64,000 nt of DNA from Smittia aterrima (Eukaryota; Arthropoda; Insecta; Diptera; Chironomidae): assembly GCA_033063855.1 (NCBI GenBank), contig CP093830.1:19468854-19532853 (forward strand), written 5' to 3'. This document shows positions 12,601 through 23,610 of this stretch, in pieces; position 1 is the stretch's first letter, and every line of letters starts with the position of its first letter. The notes under the pieces were generated by a model. The model did no database searches. It was given only the letters and a program-made list of their open reading frames with translations, and was not told the origin of the DNA. The position numbers and the translations under genes were made by a program.

Positions 12601-15391
12601 AAGTTTTTCTTTAAATAATGGCGATGTCGAATCTCTACTCGAAAATTGCGCAAATGAAACGAAACTCCGAGCCGGCCAATATGTCTTTTTCGCAAACGCA
12701 TTGGATCAACGGTGAGAAATGTAATGAATAATGTGAAAAAAACATTTTTCGATGTCCGGAGTGAAAAAAAAAATATTTTGTTTCGCAATCTAATTTTTCT
12801 CTTGGTATCTCTTAACACGCAGTCAACAACGAAGTGTTGATGTCACCGCCACACAACAATGCTTTGCTCAATCAACGTGAAAGTTTGCTAATTACGCAGC
12901 CATCGAGCATTCCAAGCTCACCACTGGCGTCACCAGGAGCACAAAGCTCAACAACGTTTTGTTTACAACAGTCGCCATCAGGACTTTCTGAAGGTAACTT
13001 GATTCATGAAAGTGACGACCCAACGACTGATCCCAACTGGCAAGCAACAAAGCCAACAGTGAGGGAACGAAATGCTGCTATGTTCAACAACGAATTAATG
13101 GCTGATATCAAATTCGTCGTAGGATGTGATGGTAAGCTTAAAGCAAAATTGCTTTCTCTTTTGATTTCTTAATTTTCTTTCTGTCTTTAGAACAAGTTCA
13201 AACCATTCCGGCCCACAAATATGTTTTAGCGACAGGCTCATCAGTTTTCTATGCGATGTTCTTTGGTGGACTTGCTGAAAACAAGTCTGAAGTCATTGTA
13301 CCTGACGTGGAACCCTCAGCATTTCTCACAATGCTTAGATATTTGTATTGTGACGAGATTCAACTTGAAGACGATAATGTGCTCTCTACACTCTACGTGG
13401 CCAAAAAGTACATCGTACCGCATTTGTGTAGGGCATGTGTGAATTTCCTCGAGACAAGTTTGACAGCAAAAAACGCCTGTCTCCTGTTGAGTCAATCAAG
13501 ATTGTTTGAAGAACCGGAATTAATGCAAAGATGTTGGGAAGTTCTAGACGCTCAGGTAGGATTTGCATAATTTTAATCGATGACAAGTTAATCAATTAGA
13601 TTTCTTTTTCAGGCTGAGATGGCGATCAAGTCTGAAGGATTCGTTGATATTGATATTAAAACATTTGAGACAATTCTCGCCCGTGAAACGCTTAACTGCA
13701 AGGAGATTAACCTTTTTGAAGCAGCACTAACTTGGGCCCACAATGCATGCGTCAAATCAGATATCGAGCCGACACCGCAGAATAAAAGACAAATTCTCGG
13801 CAAAGCGCTCTTCCTCATTCGCATTCCCACGATGACCCTCGAACAATACGCAAATAGCGTTGCACAACTGGGCATCTTGACTCAACAGGAGACCATTGAT
13901 ATTTTCTTGCATTTCACCGCAAAGATAAAGCCAGCTTTGAACTTTATTACGAAATCAAGAAATGGATTAAAAGCTCAGATCTGTCATCGATTCCTCTCAT
14001 GTGCTTATCGAAGCAATCAATGGCGATATCGAGGTCGTTGTGACTCGATTCAGTTCAGTGTGGACAAACGAATATTCATCGTCGGATTTGGTCTTTATGG
14101 ATCATCAACGGGAGCTGCTGATTACAATGTGAAGATTGAATTGAAGAGACTCGGAAGAACATTAGCGGAGAGCAACACGAAATTCTTCTCTGATGGCTCA
14201 TCAAACACTTTCCATGTGTTCTTCGAGCATCCCATTCAAGTCGAACCCGAATGTTTCTACACAGCAAGTGTGATCTTAGATGGAAGTGAGCTCAGTTTCT
14301 TTGGTCAAGAAGGAATGACAGAAGTTTGCATGGGGTCAGTAACTTTTAACTTCCAATGTTCTTCGGAGTCAACGAACGGCACTGGAGTGCAAGGCGGACA
14401 GATTCCTGAATTGATTTTCTATGGGCCAACTGGAGGACATTCTAACACGAGCACATTGAAAAAAGCGATCAACGCTTGCACGGCAAGTGAAATGTTGAAT
14501 AACAGTTCAAAGGATTAAAAACTTTTAAACAAACTCTTAACAAAATTAAAGCCAGTAGCGATTGTAGTTTGTGAAATTGTGAAAACAGAAAACTTATATT
14601 TAAATTCCGAGGCTTGGAATGAATAACTTTTCGTAGACGTGAGAACTTTTTTTTGCTTCTACTTTTAAGCAAGTCGTCCTATCATGTCATCACTTCAAAT
14701 AAAGATCTAACTTTTAAAATTTCGTTTTTGAACTCACCGATTGAAGGAATATTTATGCAGAGAGCTTGTGACAGCTTCAAATATGTTCTACCAAGTTCGT
14801 AGCAGCAGATTTGCAGAGCATCACTGATATCGATGAGGAGATCTAAAAATAAATTGAATCAGCAAACGTCTGTTGTTTAATCAAAAAGTCTTACGAGATG
14901 TTCCTTCTGTTCGACAAGTGATGTAAACGCATGCAGCGTAGATGTGACTGTTCTTGCGACCTCTTGTAAGGTTTCTGGACAAAGCCATTTTAAAGAAATT
15001 GTGAGCTGTATCGACGCAATGGTTTGAGAGATGAAGAATGCTGCAGAGATGATTGATCCCAGTTTTGGCTTTTCGAAGAGTTACTTCTCTCGATTCTGTG
15101 CTGGTTCCGACATGAAACTTTCCGTACCCAGTCGCCCCTCCCTTTGAATCAGCTGAAACAAACTGACCAACAGCAGATGAATTCCCGACTGCATTCTCCT
15201 CGAACTGAACTTCAGATACGATGATGTTGTCAGCTAACACGGAACCGCAATTTGTGCAAACTACAAAAAAAGTAAACAAAACCGAGTGAAACATGATTCA
15301 AATTATCTTCACAATTTTAATGTTTACCTTCATCTCCTCTCGCACTATCGACTTCAATCTCATTGGAATTACAATTGGAGCACTTTCTCAT
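9612..15391 (-). CDS. Brf: Brf, transcription factor IIIB 90 kDa subunit (TFIIB-related factor 1)
   Basis: Seven coding exons on the minus strand: 15328-15391, 14895-15260, 14738-14842, 10873-11196, 10760-10812, 9812-10685 and 9612-9754. They join in phase to 642 residues. The N-terminal zinc ribbon has Cys4, Cys7, Cys23 and Cys26 (KCSNCNSNE ... VCTNCGSVLADN). Two cyclin-like repeats follow, with landmarks FFKMALSRNLTRGRK, IYAACVYITCRTE and SGLCGAALLLAARMH. The BRF1 TBP-binding block is near residues 405-450 (GLDDAEIDGYILTE then LWNKMNAEYLK). The tail is acidic (DDDEYSGAEEYF). Family role: it recruits RNA polymerase III to tRNA and 5S genes together with TBP and Bdp1. Oddities: the third intron (14737-11197, about 3.5 kb) encloses the BTB gene on the other strand, and the fourth intron begins with GC instead of GT (10872-10871). 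Only 360 bp separate its ATG from that of the divergent plus-strand neighbour. Confidence 0.95.
12080..14518 (+). CDS. BTBD6: BTB/POZ-BACK-PHR domain protein (BTBD3/BTBD6 type, Drosophila lute-like)
   Basis: Exons 12080-12455, 12823-13131, 13191-13555 and 13613-14518 join in phase to 651 residues. After a poorly conserved, Asn-rich N-terminus and a Ser/Pro linker, the BTB domain starts near residue 211 (ADIKFVVG, HKYVLATGSSVFYAMFFGGL, LRYLYCDEI). A BACK region follows (LILARE-like ETILARETLNC, LFEAALTWA). The PHR domain from about residue 474 has CHRFLSCAYRSNQWRYRGRC and GFGLYGSS. Family knowledge: such proteins act as Cullin-3 substrate adaptors; BTBD6 promotes neurogenesis by removing a PLZF-type repressor. 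The whole gene lies inside a Brf intron on the opposite strand. Its likely poly(A) signal (AATAAA near 14698) falls only about 40 bp before a Brf exon. A second in-phase first exon is listed separately. Whether it is the BTBD3 or BTBD6 ortholog is not resolved here. Confidence 0.92.
12618..12711 (+). CDS. Alternative first coding exon of the nested BTB gene
   Basis: An ATG at 12618 opens a frame of 31 codons (begins MAMSNLYSKIAQMKR, ends SQTHWIN plus one base). It finishes at a good donor (G|GTGAGA, intron from 12712) in phase 1. The 12080-12455 exon also ends in phase 1, so either can be spliced to the exon at 12823. The result would be a protein with a short, basic N-terminus replacing 125 residues. 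It lies inside intron 1 of the longer form and implies a second promoter or 5' UTR exon downstream of 12456. It is supported by frame, donor and phase only; transcript data would decide. Confidence 0.55.
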
Positions 15392-15751
15392 CTTTGTTCA
15401 ATTGTTTTTCTTCTTCTGAATATTTTAGAATTTCGATTAACACAAGAACTTTTTTAATTCTTGTTTGAGAGATTTTTGATTAGATTTCGCGATTGAATTT
15501 ACGCGAATTACAAACTGTCACTAGTTCTGCATTGAGTCGACAATAAATTAAGAATAAACTTGTTGTAAATACTTAAATAAAAACAGTTTAAAGATCGGAA
15601 AGCGAGTAAATTTTTTTTAATTTCAATTCGCCCTGGCGCTTTGAAATCGTCGAACGTTTTCAAAGATTCAATTAAGAAAATAAATCAAAACAATTCATTT
15701 CGTTGATTTGCCTGAAAGTATTAGAGTTAGCATAGATTAGATAGATAAGCA
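15392..15751. promoter_or_regulatory. Divergent promoter region between Brf and the 491-aa gene
   Basis: Only 360 bp separate the start codons of Brf (minus) and the plus-strand gene at 15752. Both 5' UTRs and both promoters must fit here or be shared. I see no clear TATA box, as is common for housekeeping genes arranged head to head. Confidence 0.55.
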
Positions 15752-17344
15752 ATGGCCTTAAAGGAGTCTGTGATATTTTTAGAGGTATTTCTTTGATTTG
15801 ACCTAATTAGAAAATCTTTTGCTGACTTTTCTATTTTTCACAAAAGTTTCGACACGAAAAGCAAAAGTGGCTTGCTGCGTGTCAATTGGAGATCGAGATA
15901 AAGGAATTCAAGCGATTCAGTACTCCTTACAAGACTGACAAATATTTGAGCGTTGTACAATGGGAAGAGATCGAATATTTGTTGATCAAACAAGCGAAGA
16001 AGCAAATCAAGATCAACGGATTGGAAAACTTGACAAAAGGAAATTTTCCTGTCGATGATCTTACTGTTAAGTTTGAAGTCATTCCGAAACATGACAGCTA
16101 CATAAACTTTACGAATCTTAAGTTTAATTACAAGTTGGATTGGATTATTCAGGCAAAGATCCGAAAGACCAAGTCTCTGCCGTCTCCGCTACCAACTCCG
16201 CCTGCTCTTCTTGATATCAACGCCAATAATGAAGTTCCCGAATATAATCCAACGAAAACTTACACTCCAAGTGACAAGACATCGCCTCAGAATAAGAAAG
16301 CACCGATCGAGTATTCGCCTCATCGAGTTAACAACGAAGATCAAGCAGTCCAAACTTACACGCCAAGTCGAATCAAAGAAAAAAGAAAACGTGATGAAGC
16401 TGCTGCAAGTGCAATGCACGATGAATTATTCGGCAGTGAATTTGACATGAGTGATTCAAAACATCTTGAAGATCGAGCCTTAAAAAGTACATACGTCATG
16501 CGTTCGCGACCGGACAAAGAAACGGACGATCAGAGAATCGACATTGATGACGACTTGATCGAGAAGCCGCAAGATCGGCAAAAGAGACGTCGTAAATATG
16601 ATGACGATGACGAGCCATACGATGAAAGAAAAGCAACGGGAAGTCGTAAGCAGCGAGTTCACAAAAAGGTCGCGTCGGAAAATCAACCAAAGATTACGTC
16701 AATGTTGGAAACACTTCCTGATCCAACTCCGTCGAAAATAACAAAGCGTCAGAAGATTCCAAGTCGACAAAAGACAAAAGAATACGAGGATGATACCTTC
16801 ATCAAAGCAATTCAAATGATTGATGAGCCAATGAAGGAAAATATGAACAAGTTTCTCTCTAAAATGAAAACGGATAATTTGGAGAAAGAGCAAAGAAAGG
16901 AAGAACTGAAGGATTTGAAAATATTAGACTGCAATGACATAACAAACGATGAATTGAAAATGTGAGTCAAATTAACTTAATTTTGATTGTTATTTAATCG
17001 AATTTATTTTTCACAGATTAGTCGAAAATTTCGCTTCGAAAATCAAGACATTCTTCTCGCGTGACACAGTTGCGAGAGATGAAAGATATTCGGCCATGAA
17101 CTTAACGACGTCTAATGTCTTAACTGAAAGCCAAATTCAATTTGTGTGCAACGAGATTGAGAAACAGCGCGATGAAAAAGAACGAGGTTCAAAGGAAGAA
17201 ATAATGTTCAATACTGCTCTGCCCGAATTTATTATTTTCGCCTTTCGAAATAAATTTGGGTATGACCGACAAGAAGCTCTTAACAAACTGAAGATTCAAG
17301 AAGAACGCGAGTTACTCTATCCGACTGATCACAATGACTTTTAA
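15752..17344 (+). CDS. Unrecognised charged, probably nuclear protein
   Basis: Exons 15752-15784, 15847-16961 and 17017-17344 join in phase to 491 residues starting MALKESVIFLE. I do not recognise the family. Residues 1-130 look folded (a hydrophobic/charged mix with WLAACQLEIEIKEFKRF). The middle (about 130-345) is disordered-looking: Pro-rich LPSPLPTPP, three related copies of a YTPS/YSPH-type motif (TKTYTPS, IEYSPHR, VQTYTPS), and KR-rich stretches such as KEKRKRDE and RQKRRRKYDDDDE that could be nuclear-localisation signals. The last 110 residues again look folded, with alternating acidic/basic helices (VCNEIEKQRDEKE, EALNKLKIQEERELL). It is divergent from Brf across 360 bp, which suggests housekeeping-type co-expression. 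A nuclear or chromatin role is inferred from composition only. Confidence 0.8.
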
Positions 17345-18810
17345 AATCGCAGTTGTTCATTGTTCAGCTTGGAAAATCCTTACAAAATATAAGAAACTGT
17401 AAACATGTTTACTATAAAACTCACCAATCGCTTAACTTGTTCTTATTACAGAAATTTATTTTTCTATATTCACACTCTCATTGTGATGACCAAAGACAAA
17501 GAATGACCTGAGTCTTCCTACAGACCTTCATGTTGTTGATTGGCAACTGCGACCAATTTACCGTCTTCAGTTGTCTTAACGACATTTTAACTTTCCTTTA
17601 CACTGTTTGCCTTCAAAATTGTCGCGACAATTGAAAAGAATTAAGCGTTGATGCTTGAAAAGCCTCGACATGAAGATAAACATAGCATTTTACATCAGTC
17701 GGTGATCTTCTTAATGGGCTGATTTGCAAGAACCACTGATTAATGGTACCCTGGAAACAATCCTTTAAAAGTGTTCAGCCTCATTAACGAATTAACTTTT
17801 CATTTCACTTTGAGAGATTTTGTCCCGTAAAATTTCATTGACGTCATTTTGTTTAACGATATGAGCTTAAAGTCTCAGCAAGGCTTGTCGTTGTCTCCTG
17901 ATCCATCAAAGTGCTGCGAGCTCTCGATATACCAATTAGTTTACTAATTTAGTAATCTTTCTCACATTTCGTTTCGTGCACTTGCTTGTTAAATAAAATG
18001 TAATTCAGATGAAAAGTCATCAAGTAGTTGCACTTGCCGTTTAATTCGCACTGTTCATGTCATTTATCCAGTTCAGAAAAATTGTCTGAAGCGGTCTCAA
18101 ATTAACTTCTTCCAATTACATGGCAATCAGTCGCAATGCATGACCGAAACAAATGTTGCCTTCTTCAGCCAAACAAGATTTACCCTCGCGATCTTCTTTC
18201 ATCTGCAATGAGAGATGAATTAATTTTGTTTTGAATGATTACGTGAGGGCCACTCGGTGAGGTTTCATGTCATGTCGATGAAGGGAAAAAAATGTAGTAA
18301 CGGTCAATAATTAATTTCTCAATTAGTGGGAATCGATACCGAAACATAAAAGCTCATGTTTAAAGATCTTTGTCAGCCGCCCAGGGCCTTTACCGTCTGA
18401 TCGTTAATCAACGTAGACAACTCTGTAGTTTAATTAATTTAGCTCGCACTTCTTTTCACTTTCATCCGTTGCGAATTAAAATTTGCTAAAGAGACTTCAA
18501 CGCCAGAATTCAAAATATTCTAAGGACGTGACTTGAAGTTGGTTGAGGCCAGATTTATTAGTCAAACGCGTTGACGTTTGTAATGAACTCAGAACATGGA
18601 ATAAAGATGAAGCACTGCGATACATAAAATTTTACGTTTGAACAGGAGAAGAGACGAAGAACCTGATGAATTAAACTTCAATTCGAGTCTAAAGTAAAGC
18701 TTACTCGCACACACGAGCACACGTCGGCATCGTTTTTTGATAGTCGAGACGAAAAAGAAAATCAAATCTCCGTTGCGGTTCAACCCCCACCATCATGATT
18801 AACAGCGAAG
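17345..18810. other. Intergenic region upstream of elongase A
   Basis: No supportable coding frame. A perfect CRE palindrome (TGACGTCA) lies at 17839-17846. The 3' UTR of the preceding gene must end in the first few hundred bases. The rest is presumably upstream regulatory DNA of the elongase promoter at 18811. Confidence 0.5.
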
Positions 18811-18818
18811 TATAAAAG
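18811..18818 (+). promoter_or_regulatory. TATA box of elongase A
   Basis: TATAAAAG stands about 30-37 bp before a TTTCATTTG initiator-like start at about 18846. It is followed by a gene-free leader ending at a strong splice donor (GCG|GTAAGA) after 19133. The first downstream in-frame acceptor-plus-ATG is at 22414/22415, so this is read as the elongase A core promoter. The start site is inferred. Confidence 0.6.
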
Positions 18819-18845
18819 AAAACTGCTGAGTGCTGAAAAAGCTTA

Positions 18846-19133
18846 TTTCATTTGTCATTGTGCAAGTGCTAGGGACGGCGCGCTCTTAATGTGATAATTT
18901 TGTTCGTTAAATAATTTTATGTGTTGACACTTTGTGCGCGAGCATCCGACGCGAGAGAAAGCTAAAGTTTAAATCACATAAAACTTTTGACGAGATCGTC
19001 TCAAAAATTGTTTGTCGATTGATTGCAAAAAATAAATTAAATCGTGATTGAAAATTCGTCATAGAAGTTTAATCAGATCGAACAATAAGTTAAACAAATA
19101 AACTTTTAGAGAAGAATTCTAATTTGCAACGCG
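18846..19133 (+). other. Probable 5' noncoding exon of elongase A
   Basis: The roughly 290 bp between the inferred start and the GTAAGA donor at 19134 contain no long frame. The matching acceptor would be the CTCAG ending at 22414, immediately before the start codon, giving a first intron of about 3.3 kb. This is inferred from TATA, initiator and donor, not from transcripts. The intron 19134-22414 shows no gene; it may carry enhancers. Confidence 0.5.
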
Positions 19134-22100
19134 GTAAGAAAACAAGTTTTTTTCTCTAACAATGATCGTTAATGCTAAAATATAAACTCGAGAATTTTCT
19201 GGGAGGAAAAAATTAAAATAAATTAAATCGACTCGATCAAGGAAATTCTAGATATTTCTCTTAAAATGGAAATTCTAAATGCATTTGATCACACAAAGTA
19301 ATTTAATAAGTGTCGATTTCCAACGGTTGACTGGAAGTTGATGTTAAACCTTCGCAGTTTTTTGATTAACTTTTAAATCGCTCGCTAATTAACGACACAA
19401 GGAGCTAAATGAATGTTATTGTCGATACACGAAGAACAGCGGATTTCAATTTCCCTCGAGAAATTATCTTTCTCGACAAGCAGTTTATTGAAAATAAATT
19501 TACGTGTGAGCTGATCGCCGAGAGCAGTCACAAATTATGTTGAATGCAAACACCTTCCGTTCGTCTCAAGGGAGAGAGATAGAGAGATGAAGAAAAGAGA
19601 AATTTAAAGTATCAGCAGCAATATTGACATTTGGTTGAATCTTCAGACTGCAGACTGTGTTGTCCATTACAACATTCCGGATGCCCAACGTTTGCATTTA
19701 TCATGAAAATTAATTACAACGTCGGCAAGATAATCGAAAAGAAAATCTCGTTCAATTAATAATTTCAAAAACTATTTCGTAAGCTCCAAATCTATTGTCT
19801 CATTCACTTTTCACTCGCAATGAAACCTTTGTCATGGTGAGCTTATGTCGAGAGCAAAGAATGAATAATTATTAAGTGTCCAACTTGTTGATCGTCCTTG
19901 AAGTCAACCAAACCTTTCTCTCTGCATTTGGAAGGAAGAATTCAGTCGCTAACTCATAAGACAACAATCAAGTTAACCTACGAAAGAAAGAAAAAACATT
20001 TTACATTCTCTATTGCATAATGGTAAATCACCGCGTCCAACAAAAAGACTTTTAGGCATCAAATTACTGACAACACTTTAAAAAATTGCGAAAATTGATA
20101 CTCGCTCGCTACCAGCAATTTTGGTTATCGAGGGTGCGCATAAATTTCCAAAATAAATCAAAGATCCGACGAAGGAGTTTAAGTGAAAAAGTGAAATTTG
20201 TTTGTTGTATTGCATAACGATCATCAATCATCTTACGCTATGATTCATTTCACTCTCACGTCTACAGATTCCTTTACGAAAAGGGCAGAAAATTGATCGC
20301 GACATCTTGAAAATGAAATTTTAATTGTTTATTAAATGTCGATAATGTCAATGCGAGACAATGGCAATTCCTTGACGAAATTCGTAATCTCTCTGCGACA
20401 TAAATTCACGATCAAGTAATTCACTTCATGTGCGGCAGCGAAAGAAGCTGCGAGAGAAAAGAAAACCAAGATAATTGCCTGCGAACATTTCAAGTTCATG
20501 TGATACAAGTTGCAACTTCGAAACGCCGGCTCATTGCAATGTCTAGCCATCTATCGCTCGATTCAAGTTCAACGAGATAGATAAAACCAATAAAACGAAC
20601 CTCCTACGATCAACATCACGCGAATTGATCGCAGTTTGAATCTAAGTGCAAGTGCAATGAGCGAGCCTCGAATTCTTGATTTTCTAGTTATTTCTCAGAT
20701 AAATTGTCGAGAACTCAGTTCCGTAAATAACTGCAAATCTCCGACACAAATGGTTAAAGCATCGTTACTTGAATGACGATGAATGGAGTCATAAATGTTG
20801 CAGCAAATGTTGTCATTAAGTCTTCAAAATTGGACATAAAAGTCAAGCACCTGAATAAATAATTTTTTCTGGTCGTTTCTTTAAAGAACTACGCCAACAA
20901 GGAAAGACCTTTCAGTCGCTTTATTGATGGAGGATAATGTTGCATAAAGTTTCAAGTGATTCGCGAGTGTGCTCGACTACTTGTTGATTCAATTTTTACT
21001 TGTCGTGCTTTTCCTGCAAATTGTCTAATTGAATTGCTTAGCAAACGGCCGAGAAACTGAATATTTTACGAAATTAATCATTTGATTAATTCACGTCACC
21101 TGAAGTGATTTGAGAAAATTTCGTGATAGACGCTTTACATGCTGATGATGTCTCGCGTTTTAATTTATTGTCTTGCGTTTTATTAAAGAAGCCACTTCGC
21201 CGCGGGTGGTTTAGCAATACGCTTTGTTTATTAGATTTAAATTACTTTACTAACATCATTTGTTAAGGACAAATGGAAGCGCCAATAGTGGTCCAACTTG
21301 AATACAAAAGGACAAGTCAAGGTTTAACAATAGAACGTAAATTACTTACCGAAGATCGATAATTATAGAAAAACATTGTTCTTCTTCAATTATAAAACCA
21401 TTTGCCGTTGTTTTTTATTAACCTGGTTCTACGCATAAAGTTTGATGTAATCATAGAATTACTTTGTTCAATTATTTATGCTTGACTCGCTTAATCATCT
21501 TAGGCTCGACGTCTTTACCTGTCTCGCACTATGAAAAATCATTTTTACTTTCACAAATCCACTTCAGTTCACGAAGATAATTTTTTATTTACTAAACATT
21601 GGCACGAAATCTTTTTTGGTGAAATATTACTTCATCGATCTTTCTCTTGTTGTACGTCATAAAATTGAAAAATCAGACGAAACCATTGAAAGCCCAATAA
21701 ATTCCTGAGTGAAGGAATTTCACAAATTGCTGTGTCGTAATGAGACGAGATTTGAAAGTCTTCGCTCGAAGACCAATCGCAAGAGTAAACAAAGAAAGTG
21801 AAAGAACTCAAGCAGCGACCTAATTTCTAAGTCAATGTCATCCTCTCAATTAAAACAATTAATCATAAGTTATGATTCATAACAACAACTTTCGTAAACT
21901 TCCTTTGCCCTGACCTAATTATTAACTTGAGAGACTTGCTCCTATGATTGCGATGGATTATCCAAATCTCTCGGTGCAGATCATAATTAAAAACTTGTTG
22001 TCTCATTAGTTAGATCTCGAGCAAGATAATTTGTCATGAACTGCAATTTAAATTCCCTTGACTTTTAAACTTCATTCAAGACTAAAAGCTTGCATAATAA

Positions 22101-22414
22101 GCTCTCTACGCTTTTATTGTATTATCTCGACTTAGAGAAGTTTAAATTACCGAAATGAGAATAATTATTTTTTTTCTGTGTCTCGCACTATTCACGAAAA
22201 GCATTATGAAGTACGCAGACGACTGACGCAATCAAGTTTCGCTTAGCAAATGCTTTGGCCCAAATTTTCTTATGTCATCTAAGTCGGGAGGGCGTTCATT
22301 TACTTTACAAAGCAATGATCTTGCAGTTTTCGTTCCTTTCTGTGTAATGGAATCAAAAATATCGCTTTTAGTTCGTTTAGAGATTTCCATTAAAAAATTT
22401 CACTATTTTCTCAG

Positions 22415-23610
22415 ATGGATTACCTAAATCGCTTTTACGATGGTTGGCGAGACTTGATGGATAATAAGTCAGATCAAAGGACCACAAATTGGGCAATGAT
22501 GTCGTCGCCACTTCCAACTATCGCAATTTGCTTAGCTTACGCATACATCGTCAAGGTAATTAGATTCTCAAGAGACTCAAATTGATCGGAACTAAGTTTT
22601 TAATCTCTTACGCAGATTCTCGGTCCAAAGCTAATGGAAAACAGAAAACCATTCAAGCTAAGAAAAGTTCTCATAGTCTACAATTTCATCCAAGTTCTCT
22701 TCAGTATTTGGCTTTTCTACGAGGCTAGTGTGTCAGGTTGGATGAATGGTTACAGCTACAGATGCCAACCTGTCGAGAAATCAACTGACACAATCCCAAT
22801 GAGGGTAAGTCATGCAAAAAAAAACTTTTAAAGAAGCTTTTCATTTCATTTTTAAATATTTAGATGGCGAAAGGTTGTTGGTGGTATTATTTCAGCAAGT
22901 TCACCGAGTTCTTTGACACATTCTTCTTCATAATGAGAAAACGTTACGATCAAGTGTCGACGCTTCATGTGATTCATCATGGCATCATGCCATTCAGCGG
23001 TGAGTTAAGAAATTAAGAAAAAAATTCCAAAATTTAAATTTAATTTAATTTGCAGTTTGGTGGGGAGTAAAGTTCACCCCAGGCGGTCACTCATCGTTCT
23101 TCGGCTTCGTTAACACTGGCGTTCACATTGTCATGTACACTTATTACATGTTAGCAGCTATGGGCCCACAAATGCAGAAATACTTGTGGTGGAAGAAATA
23201 CTTGACTGTCTTCCAAATGGTTCAGTTCATCGCCGTCATGGTTCATGCCTTCCAACTCTTGATTTGGAATCCTTGCAACTATCCGATCGCTTTCGTCTGG
23301 TGGATTGGAATGCATGCTTGCATGTTCTTTTTCTTGTTTAAGAATTTCTTCAATCAAGCTTACAGAAAGGTTTGTTGTTTGACTTGAAAAGGAAAAAAGT
23401 CCCCGATATGTAATTGTGTTGAACTCGTTACAGAAAAAAGCCCGCGAAGAGCTTCGTCTTGCTGAAGAGAAGTTGAATGACGCGAGAAACAACAATGTCA
23501 CCGAAGGTGATAGTCAGGATAAAAACCAAACGCCTCTCTATGAGTCGATGGGCAAGGTTGAGGAGAGCTACGAGCTCAGGAACAGAGTTTTTGTAGGGCC
23601 AAAAAATTAA
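22415..23610 (+). CDS. Elongase A: very-long-chain fatty acid elongase (ELOVL family)
   Basis: Exons 22415-22555, 22616-22804, 22864-22999, 23056-23369 and 23434-23610 join to 318 residues. The ATG follows the acceptor directly. ELOVL signatures are all present: KFTEFFDT (KxxExxDT), the catalytic histidine box HVIHH, HIVMYTYYML, and TVFQMVQF. The N-terminal NWAMMSSPLP and the RCQPV block match the ELOVL1/7-like insect group. Several hydrophobic spans fit a multipass ER membrane protein. Role by family: the 3-ketoacyl-CoA synthase step that condenses malonyl-CoA onto a long acyl-CoA, feeding lipids and cuticular hydrocarbons. It is first of three tandem paralogs. Unlike B and C, it has no intron at the QM|VQ position. 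A poly(A) signal AATAAA is at about 23708. The exact substrate cannot be read from sequence. Confidence 0.93.
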
